In this document: piece after piece, positions 32,497 to 44,570 of the stretch
Layout of the letters: every line of letters starts with the position of its first letter
Position numbering within the stretch: position 1 is the stretch's first letter
Assembly (NCBI GenBank): GCA_914767885.1
Contig: CAJZBQ010000028.1
Location: forward strand, 186,001-250,000
Direction of reading: 5' to 3'
Source: Blepharisma stoltei
Taxonomy: Eukaryota; Ciliophora; Heterotrichea; Heterotrichida; Blepharismidae
Length of the DNA: 64,000 bases
Program-made: the position numbers and the translations under genes
The notes under the pieces: model-generated
What the model was told of the DNA's origin: nothing
The model's database searches: none
Seen by the model: the letters and a program-made list of their open reading frames with translations, nothing else

Positions 32497-35400
32497 ATGG
32501 TTGATTTCCTCAACGCAGTCACTATTCGAAGAAGCGACCTTGATGACAGTGAATTAATAGAAGACTTGATAAGGGGTGACGTTCACCGTGAGGCCGCCAA
32601 GCGATTATTCGGCGTTGACATTAGCATCACGAACTTCATTGAGACATCTTATCTTTCAGTTACTGCACTAGACCCAGATGGCACTATCATCGCTTTTGCA
32701 GTCTTCGACGACTATCCTCCAGGCCTACGTAGCAATGATGGCAAGCACGAAAACTATTGGGAGCCTTGGTACAACCTTGCAAGAGGGGTTAATGATGAGC
32801 TAAACTCCCACAACACGCTTTGGCTTAAATTCTATGCAATTGGAGAAGCTGAGCCGGAAATCCAGAACGAAATCTTTGTAAAGATTTTGCAAAGCGCTTA
32901 TTACTCATTACCGATTATTCGTGGGACTATGTTTTTAGCGCGTGGAGAGGCTCAGCCAGAAGATTACCAAATTACAGGGTTTGAGTATATAAAGGACAAG
33001 TTTGAAGAATTAGATTTACATAGAAGGGAGCAGCTGAGTGAGGTCAGAGGGGTCCATTTCAACACAATCTTTTATTATACTGTTATAGACTAATAATAAA
33101 TATAGATATTTATATTAAAATTATATTTATTTCTAGAAAAACGCATACTCAGATAGAAGAATGATCATTCCTCAGCTTGAAATCAGAATTGCTAGAGAAG
33201 AAGACCACGATGATTTAGCTGCAATTTTTAACTCTCAGTCAGATATCACCACTGATGTATATGGAGACTATTATATAGCAGAACTTATAGCTCAACAAAG
33301 CCCTCAGCTGAAATCTTTTACTGCTCAAGTAAATGAAAAAGCTGTCGGCATGCTTACTGTTAAATCAGATATCGTCATAAATGACTTATGGCCTTGTTTC
33401 GAGCTAGATCCTTATGATAACTTGCTTGACCCAGACTATATGGACATTGTGAGAGAAAAAAGAAACCAAATTATTGAGAAAAGAGCTATTGAGGCCCAAG
33501 AAAGGGCAAGGCAAGAAGCCAAAAGACAGAGGGAAGAGACTATGATTTGTAACATGATTGCACAAAGAATGTCCTTACAAGAGTATTTATTGATGAAGCA
33601 AGAACAAATTTTTGCAGAGCTTGATGGGATTATGAATAATGAAGACAATTATCAGGCTATGGATAGAAAAGCGGTCCAGGGGCTGATTGATGGGTGGCTT
33701 GATAATTTTGTGGTTCAGCAGCCTTCTGAGTATTTTTTAGATCATCCTAGTGATGATACTACTTTAGTTTGTAACATTTTATCTGAAAGCGAATTTTTCT
33801 ATGACTGCTTAGAATTTTTCGGCCTCCCAGAAGGCTATATGAACGGAGAAGGCCACTTCACAAACTGGTATCGCAAAAAAGAAGAAGAACTTAAACAAAG
33901 CCAAGCCGCAAAAGGAGCTACCTACGGCAAACAAAGAGGTGGTAAAAGAGACGTTAAAAAGATTCGTCTCCAAGAAGAGCTCAAACTCCCAGACATTCCT
34001 GAGCATTTCGACTTAGAACCTTTAATGAAAGCCCTGCGTGCTTTTATTGACGCAAATTCTGACAGCAGAACCCGCTTCAGAAACGAAGTCAAGCGGAATT
34101 TAGCAAAACTTGAGTATTGTTTCAGAAAAGAAGATGGGACAGTTGATAAAAATTTGGTCAATATAAATACAACGAATTTTGCAGTACATCTTGAAAAAGG
34201 AGGGTTTAATTTTGACCCTGTTGTAGCTAATGTAATTGGACCCATGCTGAGGTGCTTTGGAAATTTAATGACAAGAAATGAACAAAAAGTATATCAGCCG
34301 CCTCAGCCAGCTGAAGAAGAAAAAAAAGCAACGAAGTTCCAAAGAGGCAGAGGCAGAGCACAGCAAGAAAAAGAACAAAAAGTGCAGCTGTCACAAGAAG
34401 TAGAGTGTGGGGTTATAGTTGAACATCAGAAAAATAAAGAAGGACAAGTGCTGCCTGCTTATGTCACTTATATGAAAACTTCTTACAATGACGTCATAAG
34501 ATCATTAGACATTATTGAAGACTTCGACAAAACTCTCTATCAGCTACAAATGGTAAGTGGAGAAGAGCTTAAAAAAGAAGCTGAATTTTTAGATAGAGAA
34601 AATATGAACTCTAGACAAAGATCATCAGAAGCTGGAATGTCAAGGCAAGCTTCTATGATGAGACAAACTGGAGAAAATTTCGAAATCGAAAGAAAACTGT
34701 CAACACAACATGCTTCAGATGAAGACGAAATTAACTTTGAAAACGACAAAGAATTGCTGTATAAAGAAGCTGTAGCGGAGTTAGATGACTTAAATTCTAT
34801 ACCAGACCCGCCAGAAATTGCAAAAAATGCGTTTTGTTTGGTGCTGTATTGTATAGATGAAGCTTTCGATTCGTTTGGAATTGAATTTTTAGAGACTGCA
34901 TTTGCACAGTTTCCGACTAGGGATTATATGATTATTACGCAGCCACATACTGTGCCTGAAAACTCACTTATGAAATTTTTCACGCCTATACCTAAGAAGC
35001 CAAGTAATACATATTCACATGTCCTTTATGTTATGCATCGTGATTGCTTGATGTTTAGACATATACTGTAATATGATAAATTTATTTTTATTTTAATATA
35101 AATAAAAGGAATGTCCTATAATGGACTTATTTTAAGCTCAATTAACCACAGTATATACAAGTCAGACGAACAGATCACTCTGACCTAGAAAACATGGACC
35201 ACCTTTTAAGCACCCTAGAAAACACCAACGAAGTTTTAGAGAAAGTAAAACTTTCTTTACTCCCCCCCCCCCCCCTCCGTGAGCGAACAAAAAAAATTTT
35301 GTTCGTTCACGGGAGGGGGTTAATTTTTTTTTTTAAAAAAAATTTTATATATAAATTTTATAAAAAATATTTTTTTCGAAATTTAAAAAAATCCTAATTT

Positions 35401-37999
35401 GCAAAAATTGGGAAGCAAATATTAATTTAATTTGCAAAAATTTATGTTTTAAAACGCAATTTGTTTAAAATTAAACAGAATTAGCTCTAGATTTCATTAT
35501 ACTAATTATCACTTATATATCAAAATTTTTTTCCATTAAAATTTTTTCTATTAAAAAAAATTTTTGTTCACTCACGGAGGGTGGGTTTTTGGTCAAAAAA
35601 TGGCGATTTTTCTAATGGTTTTGTTTTCGCTCACGGAGGGGGGGGGGGAGTTAGAAGAAAAAGCAGACTGTCCATTCGTCAGTTTTACAGCTTTATGCAA
35701 ATCAGAAATAATCGGCCTATTTGTCTTATCTCTTGATGTAAACTTACGATACTATCAGTCTCATTTTCACATAGAAGAACATATGCTCCTTAATGAGCAC
35801 AAACGAGAAGGCCATACCCGTCTCCTACACGAAGTCATAAATCCTATATTTTTAAGGTGCCAAAATCTTATGGTCAGAGACGTAATGAGACTTATGAATA
35901 AAACTTGCATGTACTTTGAAATCCACGACATGACGGTCATTCCTGACATTTTTAATGACCTATTATATGCAAGATCGCGAAAATTCCCCCATTTCTTAGA
36001 CAAGCCTTGGGACCATGAAAAAGCCCTCACAAATGAAACTGATGGACTTGCCAACCAAGATGGAGCTGACCGAAAATACCAAGACGAAAAAGAAAGCGAT
36101 TTTGCTTTATGCTTTATTACAAAAAAGCATTTAAGTGAGCCAAAAATTGTAGTTAACCATAGAATTGTGGTAGTTGGAGCTTCAGACGCAGGGATTTCCT
36201 TTATCGAGTCATTGCTGTCTAATATGTATTTACAGTTCAATAATATTTATTTGCTAGCTCCAGGAGGATTATCATATTACCATATAAAAAACGAGTCACA
36301 GAACATGAAAGCAAGCTCTACCAGCTATTCATTATCAGAAATGATTAGACTGTTATTGGAAAGCAGAGTTACTGTGATTGATGGAAGATTAATTGAAATT
36401 GATAGAGAACATAAACAAATTATCCTGCATGATGACTCAAAACTGATGTATGATATATTAATTTTGACTATGGGGCTACAAGATTCAACATTGCAACAGA
36501 TGGGAAGAGTTAGTAGAGGAATAGCACCAATCCCTGAAAATAAAATATATACAGATGGGGTACTTTCAATTGATGACCCGTACTTGTACCAACATTTCAG
36601 ACCTGAAGGAAATTTGATGGCAATTTTAAATCATAGAAAACAGCCTGGGACGACTGTTATTTATGGGTATACGCTGAACGCATTTGCATTTATACAAGGA
36701 CTGCTGAGTAAAGGAATTAACCCAATAAGAATCAAGCTAGTTGTGCCACATGCAGTTTTTGAGCCAGATGACAGCTTAGATCCTCATTTTGGAGGTGATG
36801 AAAATATCCTTATAAACCACCCTGCTTTTGAAAATGATCAAAACGTCGAAAAAAGGATGCGAGAAGAGCTGAAAAAGCTATACCATATAAACTGGATTCT
36901 AATTATATTTTAAATAATTTTCAATAATATTAATTTAAAACCATTATATATAAATATCCAAGCTTATTATGGAGCTACCTTACTAAGCATTAACACTGAC
37001 GATAAAAGCAACTTACAGTCCATCACAATCAGCTATAATGAAGAAGAGCTCACATTAAACTGCAAAGTGTTAGTGACTGCTGGAAGAGTGGACGTGGATG
37101 ATGAAATCTTTGGAGCAATCCATAACAATGGGCTTGTCTTTAACGGCAGAGTCATTGTGAGCAACCAATTCTTGACCACTGACCCTTCTATATATGCTGC
37201 TGGAACCTTATGTGAGTTTTCTCAGCAATTCAGATCTCTCTCAGCAGGAAGGTGTCTAAGAATGGACCGCTATAACGGCAGAGAAATAGGTGTCAGATTA
37301 GCTAGATCTGTGCTAAGCATGATTGAGCTTGATTCGCTACAAGGACTTTTTGAAGACCTTAAAGACGAAATGCCTTATTTCTATATGCCCCGTGGAAAAG
37401 GTGGCATGCTCCCAGGAAATTTCCACTATTATTATATTGAAGCTCCAAAGTACGCTGAGCCTAAAATCATTAAAAATAATCCCAAAAATAGAGAAGACGT
37501 CATTTCTGATACAATTCATACTGACGAAGAAGGAAATATTAAAGGACACTATATAAAATTCACGTTTAATAATTTTGGATTGGTAGACTCAGTCACTTAT
37601 TTCAGCAAAGAATCAGTCGAGGTCCAAAGCTTGTGGAGATTTGTAGGGCTTAGTGAAACTTATTTAAATAAATTGAGCCAAAGATTTAAAAATAACTTGA
37701 TTCCTGATGTCGCTGAATTTTTGTCAGAAAATTGGGCGATGGCGCTATATCATGATTGGTTTGCAGAATTCAGTAATGGGGTCAAAGGAGATTTGAAGCA
37801 GAGCATAGCGGATATTATTGAAAAGGTAAAAGAAATGGCTGATAAAGGAGAAGAACTTACGCGTGAACAAGTACTAAAATTAAAAGCGATGGTACCAAAA
37901 GAAGCAAAAAGAATGGTTCAGGAAAGCACTTTGAGATATATCAAGAGCAACTTGAATCATTTGCCAATGTATTACATTCCTGGAGTGGAGTTTCCTTAA
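32497..37999 (+). CDS. CFAP61: CFAP61 (calmodulin- and spoke-associated complex / radial-spoke protein), four IESs
   Basis: Axonemal protein at the base of radial spoke 3. ATG at 32497; removal of 33091-33145, 35064-35155, 35258-35651 and 36900-36950 leaves 4911 nt, 1636 residues, TAA at 37997-37999. N-terminus: two acetyltransferase-like units (AAKRLFGVDISITNFIE; then LEIRIAREEDHDDLAAIF..YGDYYIAELI), typical of CFAP61. Middle: Lys/Glu-rich linker (EEEKKATKFQRGRGRAQQEKEQ). C-terminal half: a Rossmann/disulphide-reductase-like domain beginning near residue 1044 (RIVVVGASDAGISFIESLL) and LVTAGRVDVDDEIF. All four junctions are in frame. No TGA codon is needed here. Cilium-specific expression expected. 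Confidence 0.93.
33091..33145. mobile_element. Short IES 1 of CFAP61 (55 bp)
   Basis: TA at 33091-33092 and 33146-33147, pure AT-rich. Excision joins FYYTVID to YSDRRMIIPQLE, removing a TAA. Confidence 0.8.
35064..35155. mobile_element. Short IES 2 of CFAP61 (92 bp)
   Basis: TA at 35064-35065 and 35156-35157. Excision joins MFRHI to QVRRTDHSDLENMD. Same length as the IESs at 6780 and 24193 but without sequence similarity. Confidence 0.8.
35258..35651 (+). mobile_element. Family-1 MITE/IES 3 of CFAP61 (394 bp), best-preserved copy
   Basis: TTA, 15-C run, hairpin CCGTGAGCGAACAAAA..TTTTGTTCGTTCACGG, AT core, subterminal TTTTTGTTCACTCACGGAGG, terminal copy with a G-run, then AGTTA. TA at 35258-35259 and 35652-35653. 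Excision joins VKLS to LEEKADCPF exactly in frame. Confidence 0.93.
36900..36950. mobile_element. Short IES 4 of CFAP61 (51 bp)
   Basis: TA at 36900-36901 and 36951-36952 (one alternative TA a few bases inward). Excision joins YHINWIL to NIQAYYGATLLS. Confidence 0.75.
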
Positions 38000-38261
38000 T
38001 TATTTTCATAGTTATAATTTATTTTATTTAATATGTAGTAAATGCTATATAAATTTATATTGTTTATATATGAATATTTATTAATAATCATTTATAAAAA
38101 TAATCTTAAATATTCTCATTTAACGCATATTTTATTTGACATAAACCAATGTTAAATTTTCTGCTTTTGTGAATTTTTTTTAATATAAATTCCTTTTGCA
38201 AAAATAGGCTATTCCATGCTTATTTAGCTACATTACATAAGCTAAAATCAATGATCCTTAA

Positions 38262-40268
38262 ATGAAGTCATATAAATGGTATATAAGTGGTCAAGCACAG
38301 GCTGCAACTAGACACTCCCACCCCCCCTAAAAGTAGTATCCACACCACCCACCCCCTCTTTTTAATGGTACCCCCACCCCCAACCCCCCTTTTAATGGTA
38401 CCCCATCCCCCTTTTAATGGTACTCCCAGCCCCCTTAATATAGTATAGATATATGACAAATACTAATTTAGAGCAGGCATAATAAATAAATTATTATTTT
38501 TAAATATTCAAAATTACAGATTTCCACATAGCGTAGCACAATAGGTGGAATGGAGTGAGAATTTTCTATAACTACTAAGACACCACATCTGAAAAAATTT
38601 ATTAACAAGCATAATAATGATCTTTGGCTTTAATTAGCAGTATATCCTGCATATATTTATGAACTTTGTGAAAAAATGGCTAAAGAGTCGAATTAGAGAT
38701 CCAAAAGTAAAACTGATAATAGCAAATACTATTTTTATTAGCACTATTGAATCCTGTTACCAATTCAGTCCTGCAATCCTTGTAAAATGTCATCAGATTA
38801 GCTTTAATTTATGAATCAATAAATTTAATGCAAGCTATTGTATTGTGATTGGCTAATTTAATAATTAATGCCATTTATCTATATTTTTGGCATTATATTT
38901 ATAAATATAAAAACAAATTTAATATATTTTCTAATTAAATGTTAACTAATTTAAATTTATTAATTAATCATAAATATAAAGTAATTTATGGACTTAATTT
39001 ATCAATATAGTGTTTTAATTGGATTATATTTAAATTATTCTGCTTGTTTCCTATCAATTACTTCTATAGGATAAACCATTTATTTTTGGAGAGGGGGGTG
39101 GGGGTGCTATCTGTGAAAGGGGAGGTGTCTGGTTGCCACCTATACTTAACCATATAAGCCGACTATACAAGGGCAATATTCAAGGTTCGTTTCTTATAAT
39201 CTTCCTCTGCTGAAATCTCATGTTGACGCAGAAAGGATCATCAATTCAAAAGCCAGAACTCGCTCAAAAGGTTTATTGATTGATGTATGGAGAGAAATTC
39301 CAGCAGACCAAAAGCCAGACTTTCCGAAATATATCTCGCCAGAATTCGAAGAAGACTTGCAAACTAAAGGAGAAATTGGGAAAATAAGGTTAAAACTATA
39401 TAAGGCCAATTTTCTGAAGTTAAATTCCCCAAAAGGTTTTTTTCATTCAAATACGTTAACAGGACGGGCTACGTCCAGAGTTGGAACGCCTTCACTGACC
39501 CCGAGTACATCTAGGAAAAATTTAATACAGTTTAAGATAAATACCCCAGTTCCAGCATCACCTTGTGCTGAAACCCCTAAGCCAAAAAAAATTCGGACTG
39601 AAGTACAGTCTCCGTCTGATTCCATGATTAAGATCAAAATGAAGTCATCCTCACCAGACATAGCCCGTGTTAAAGAAAAATGCAGATTTTTAAAACGAAA
39701 AGAAAATTCTCCTGGTGACAATGCTTTGAAATATACGTTAAAATATTTCGAGAGCGATGAAGGAAAGCAGACTCTAAAGCCAGAATCCCATAAATATTTT
39801 GGGATCATTTCTGAAATTCCTTACAAGCTCTATTTAGGGCTTCCAGAAAGGCAAGGGTCACTTTATATCACTGATATAAAGGGTGCAAATGACCTCAGCC
39901 AAATAAAGCCGTTAAATATATATGCTGTGCTTACTCTAGGTGTTTCAAATACTCCTTATAATTATACATTTATTAAAGGAGGATATATGACAATTGATTT
40001 AGAAGACGATGAAGCCTCTGAGCTTCCGAATATACTGATAAAGGTTACGAAATTTTTAGACCATTATTTGCAGAAAGGAAATGTTTTAGTCCACGACTAT
40101 TATGGAGTTAACAGGTCTTGCGCAGTTGTTGTGCTGTATTTGATGAAAAAGTATTCTATGAAGATGCATATGGCAATAAAGGCTGTAACAGAAGGAAGAC
40201 CATGCTCCGATATTAAACCTGAATTTAAATCTTTAATAGAAAGATTTCAAAATAGAGGGCAGATGTAA
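38262..40268 (+). CDS. Dual-specificity phosphatase-like protein, catalytically dead (STYX type)
   Basis: ATG at 38262, three codons before an 882-bp IES (38271-39152); the remainder is 1125 nt, 374 residues, TAA stop. The N-terminal about 210 residues are basic and Ser/Pro-rich (TSRVGTPSLTPSTSRK; many SP/TP sites). The C-terminal domain is a DSP fold: KPLNIYAVLTLG, DLEDDEASELPNIL (general-acid loop) and the P-loop near residue 319, reading VHDYYGVNRS, where active enzymes have HCxxGxxRS. The catalytic Cys is Asp while the loop Arg is kept, so it can bind phospho-residues but not hydrolyse them. Probably a phospho-reader or decoy. The start codon depends on IES removal. Confidence 0.85.
38271..39152. 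mobile_element. Long TIR IES (882 bp) with a C-rich tandem repeat
   Basis: TATA at 38271-38274 and 39153-39156. Imperfect terminal inverted repeats of about 70 bp: left ATAAGTGG..CAACTAGACACTCCCACCCCCC; right inverse TATAGGTGGCAACCAGACACC. Near the left end a unit CCCCTTTTAATGGTACCCC is repeated about four times (38325-38430). Excision restores MKSY-KPTIQGQYS. Confidence 0.85.
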
Positions 40269-40547
40269 AATCGGCGATTTTGAGTTATGTAAATAATTAT
40301 TGTATTTAGTTAATATTTCTATTATTATGATTTTGTAGTAGCAAAAAATAAATTAAAAAAATGTTTTAGCTTGGATAAATTAATTAGATATTCATAATCT
40401 TTGGCATTTGGGTTTATTAAATTTAATCATTATTATTTTTTTCCAAAAAATAATCCTTTGGGATGATTATTGAACTTTATTTAAATAAATCAGTATCTTT
40501 TTATATTTTTTAATAATTATAAATTTCAGAATTTTTTTAAATTTTAA

Positions 40548-40764
40548 CTATAGGAAATGCTTTTAAATGCCTGATAAGGGCTTAGGGATGGAGAGCTCCC
40601 TCTTCAGTGGTTGGTCCAACTCAGACTTGCTAAGCAAATAAGTCTCTTGTGATTAAATTGTCACTCTCTATTCGGTTCGAGAACCTGAGTCAGCTCAACA
40701 ACTAGAGAGAGGGAGCTCTCCATCCCTAAGCCCTTAACAGGTAATTTAAAGGCATTGCCTATAG
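40548..40764. mobile_element. Palindromic TIR element downstream of kelch gene 2 (217 bp)
   Basis: Ends CTATAGG / CCTATAG and inverted repeats of about 56 bp including AGGGCTTAGGGATGGAGAGC and its inverse. The terminus lies 3 bp beyond the stop of the kelch gene. TA ends fit an IES in the 3' UTR or intergenic DNA. Confidence 0.8.
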
Positions 40765-40767
40765 CTA

Positions 40768-43700
40768 TTAAAGCTTAGCCATAACTCTATCATCCAAATT
40801 GAATCTATAATACCCGCTTTCCATGTTACTTCCAATGAAAATTGTTTCTTTATTATATGAGCAATATACTTGACTTGGCCCATCTTTACCAATTATAGAA
40901 TTTCTAATTGGTTTCCATATATTATCATCTCCAATTTCACTCTCATAAACCAAGCCATTTCCGCACTCAATTAAAACTGCTCGATCTGCAGCTCTAATTA
41001 GTGGCTTTCTTTTATTTTCTGCAAAGTCAAACAAAATTGGTGTAAAATAATCTTCATCAATTTTATATCGCAAAATTTTACTACCCAGCTTCCCTGAAAC
41101 CAAAATATTTTCGTTATAAACTATGCAATCGCATAGGAAATCAGCTTTTGGTAAAGATGCTAATTTAATTCAGTTTGGTCCATATTTCTCTGAAAGATTC
41201 AGCTTATAGTTAACGGTTTTAAATTGAAATTCAAAATAAGGATGTTCAGTCAGTACCAAAATAATAAACAAAAAGATAATTTTATTTGTCTAGTATTAAA
41301 TATTGATTTAGTATTGTATAGCCTTTTTGCACATTTGCTTTGAAAAGATGAGAGCTGAAATAGAGAGTGAGGTCTATTTCTAAGGCAGAAATGCTTGAAA
41401 GAAGTAAGGAGCAATTAATTCAGTATTTTAAAAGGAGAATCCTAGTAAATTTAATTTTTAAAGGGAAAATGTGAAAGATTGTTGGGTTATGCTAAGATCG
41501 GCTTTAAGGACTGCTTTCTTGTTCTCTTAAACTTCGATGAGGATATAGAGGAATCAAATTGAGATATGGCAAGTGCTAAAATGGGAATAGCACACAGAGA
41601 GATTTCAAGAAGGGAGTATCTGATTGAGATAAAAGCAGATGCAGTCTTCCTTTGTCGTAGCTCCCTTCTGCATGAGAAAATAGGATCTTTATTAACTTTA
41701 TCTCGTGGCTCGTTTAAGATTGGCATGCTTGCTTACTATATTATAATTTAAACTTAAATATTTTGACCTGCCAATTTAAAACTAAAAGATTAAATATGGG
41801 AACTGACAATAGAATCTGAGCATCAAGTCTATTCCGAACTGAAAATTTTACTATAACTGAATTTCTTCTTCAAGTTAAAGAAGATTTGATAATTTTAATA
41901 AATTTTCATACCTAAAAGGGATTTGTTAGCACTTGAGTTTTTATTAATACAATAGATATTTTATACTAATCCCAGAAAGAAATTTGACTTTTTTATCCAA
42001 TATAAGATGGAGTCATTATTTGCTATCTTGCTCTTTATGCTAGAAAAATCATGGAAAGTAAATTTTGCTCTGAGATTTTAACTCAAACTTTAGCAGTAGC
42101 AATGATACTTCAAGAGCTAATCATTAGTCTTATCGGTAATCATCTTTGAAATTAATTTTTTCTATTTCAGATGCTAATTCTCTATTATTCCATTTTTATG
42201 CAAATTGAGAAAAATGAAATTTTGCTCAGTTTCCTTGAAGCCGATCTTAGCATAACCCAACAATCTTTCACATTTACCTTTAAAAATTAAATTTACAAGC
42301 ATTCTCCTTTAAATACTGAATTCATTATTCCTTGCTTCTTTCAAAGGAGTTCTGCCTTAGAAATAGGCCTCACTCTCTATTTCAACTCTCATCATTTTCA
42401 AAGCAAATGTGCAAAAAGGCTATATATTATTAGATCCTCCAAAGCAATAAATGTTTTGATCATTATAAACAGCTGATGACCATTTCGAAGGAACTTCTGG
42501 TGACAGCGTTTGAACTCGGAATTCCCCATCAATAAGTAGAGAAGCGTCAGAAATAGCACTGTTTCCAAAGCAAAACAATCCATCATTAGGAATTGCTATG
42601 CATGTCCCTACATCTAGGACTTCAGAAACATCCAATAATTTATTGCTTTCTTTTTGAATTTCAGCATCATAAATAGCTAGCTTTGCACTATTATTTTCTT
42701 CTTCAGCTAATGAAAGAGAAGTTTTTGGATCGTTATCATTTAATCAATCCTTAAAAAGGTCTAGAAAACTCTGTTTGTGATTAATTGAATCTTTTTCTCC
42801 TTCTTCATATAAATAGCGGGTGTTTATAGAATCTTTTTTCGCATCATCTTCTTTTGGATTATCTGAGGTCTGAGAAATTTTAATACTTAATTCTTTTATT
42901 TTATCCTTCAATTTTTCTATTTTTTCGAATTTCATCTCAGCCTCAATTTTTTCAAATTTCATCTCATCTTCAATTTTTTTGAATTTCATCTCAGCCTCAA
43001 TTTTTTCGGATTCCATCTCATCCTCAATTTTTTCTAATTTCATCTCAGCCTCTATTTGAAATTGTGTGAAACTGTTAAGAGTCGTTTCAATATTGGAATG
43101 CTTAGATTTGTAATCTTCAGAAATGGCTTGTATGAGGATTGAGTTTATTTAAGGACATATTTAGGAGATAAACAAAAAATGGTGCTTAAAAAATATGGAA
43201 AATACGGGAACCATATTTTATTATATGAATGTACTTATGAAAGTATTCATGCTGAACATTATAAACGTTTATCTAGATTTTTAGCGTCATAATCTCTATA
43301 AAAAGTGAAATCTTCTTGATTTTTCTGAATTTCTGATTTTAAAGTTTCTATAGAACTTTCCATGCCACATATTTTTTCATCATATTCAGTAGTATTGTAA
43401 TTCATGGATATAATAAGATTACTGAATGATTTTTCCAGTTTATGCAGCCTTGTGTCAAAATAGACTTCAAATTTTTATTTATGAATTGCTCAATCATATT
43501 TTCTATTTTTTGGCTAAAACTGCAAAATAATTTTATAATTCTTAAATTTCGAAGTAAGGAGTACTTTTAATTTTGCAATGGCCTCTTCTGGGTTTGAATT
43601 AAGTGTCTTGATTATTGGATCTTTATCAAATTTTGATACCTTTTCAGTTTGCATAATTTTGTTGAAACTGGCATTAATTTCACATAAATCAGATTCAAGG

Positions 43701-43999
43701 CCCCTAATAGATCCCTTAATCTCATTTATTGGATCCGAAAGATTCTTTCCAAAAGCTTCAATTAACTTTTCTTTGGCTTTTACTTGCTTGGATTTCTCTT
43801 TATCGAGAAATCTCAGTACTGCATCTTTTGTGCCTTCATAGGGCTCACAAAGGAAAAATTCATATTTATGATCGCCTGAAAGCATTTTAATATGCTTTCC
43901 TAAATGCAATTCGCAAATGTAAGTCCCTGGAGAAGTGCAAGGGCAGATACATTCAACTTCATTAGAGCAGTTTGGGAAAAAGCATTGATAAGAACTCAT
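40768..43999 (-). CDS. Kelch-repeat protein 2 with B-box-like N-terminus and Glu/Lys coiled coil
   Basis: ATG at 43999; removal of 43461-43535, 43131-43261 and 41205-42424 leaves 1806 nt, 601 residues, TAA 40768-40770. N-terminal zinc-like module CFFPNCSNEVECICPCTSPGTYICELHLGKH, then coiled coil, then a perfect 11-12 residue repeat block (EKIEDEMKFEKIEAEMKF, about six units), then kelch blades. At the long IES the blade reads IYCFGGSNN-KLNLSEKYGPNWIKLASLP, which matches the spacing of IYAFGGDNN..ASLP in the 4459 paralogue. TGA=Trp in FKDWLNDND and PNWIKL. A cytoplasmic or ciliary adaptor is plausible; substrate unknown. Confidence 0.8.
41205..42424. mobile_element. Long IES (1220 bp) with terminal inverted repeats of about 190 bp
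   Basis: TA at 41205-41206 and 42425-42426. Bases 41316-41507 and 42239-42424 are inverted copies of each other at high identity (for example TATAGCCTTTTTGCACATTT against its inverse, and TTGTTGGGTTATGCTAAGAT). The 110 bp left of the left arm are outside the TIR but still inside the predicted IES. No transposase ORF seen between the arms. Confidence 0.8.
43131..43261. mobile_element. IES in kelch gene 2 (131 bp)
   Basis: TA at 43131-43132 and 43262-43263; excision joins AKNLDKRL to QAISEDYKSKH. Confidence 0.7.
43461..43535. mobile_element. Short IES in kelch gene 2 (75 bp)
   Basis: TA at 43461-43462 and 43536-43537; excision joins LTSKFKNY to FDTRLHKLEKSF and removes two in-frame stops. Confidence 0.7.
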
Positions 44000-44570
44000 A
44001 TTTATAGAATCTTGAAAAAATGGATGCTTGACATTAAATTTTTACTGTCTAAGCTAAGCTTATAAAGTTAAATTATATTAACTCTATCAATGCATTATCA
44101 TAAATTCTTAAATTTATAATAATCTAAGGGTGATTAATTTGCAAATTTCTGATCTTCCGATTAAAAGTGCCCATTTTGCAGATTTTGAATATGAGATGTG
44201 GTTTTACACAGAAATTTTATCTTGCTGAGACTGGTTATTAACTTGAAAGGAAGCCGCTCAAGCTCTAACCAGCTTTAGGGATTTAAAGGGATTCTGATTT
44301 ATTTCACTTCCAACTGATGGTAGTAGGAGAGCCTTTACTCACAACAGTGTCAAGTAATATCGAACTAGCTCACTCTTGAGCCGTTAAATTGGCAACATCA
44401 TGCTTAAGTTACGCTAGCAAAGCAAAAACAGGCTGGCTGTAGATTGTGAGTCTGACATACGCTCGAATAGCGAAATCTTAAAAAGCAGGCAGCATTAAGA
44501 GCTCTAAATCTATTAATTTAGCTTAAAATCAGCTATTTAACTTTTTATTATTAATGACACAGCATATTCC
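44000..44570. other. Intergenic; moderately G+C-rich block about 44210-44510
   Basis: No gene. The block 44210-44510 (CTGAGACTGG..GCTCAAGCTC..GTGAGTCTGACATACGC) differs in composition from its AT-rich surroundings and resembles the retroposon-like elements in that respect. No copy elsewhere in the window and no clear TSD found. Confidence 0.35.

Noticed and set aside
42890-43050. Minisatellite of about 33 bp on the minus strand
   Set aside because: It encodes the EKIE-EMKF coiled-coil repeat of kelch gene 2 in frame; explained as protein repeat.
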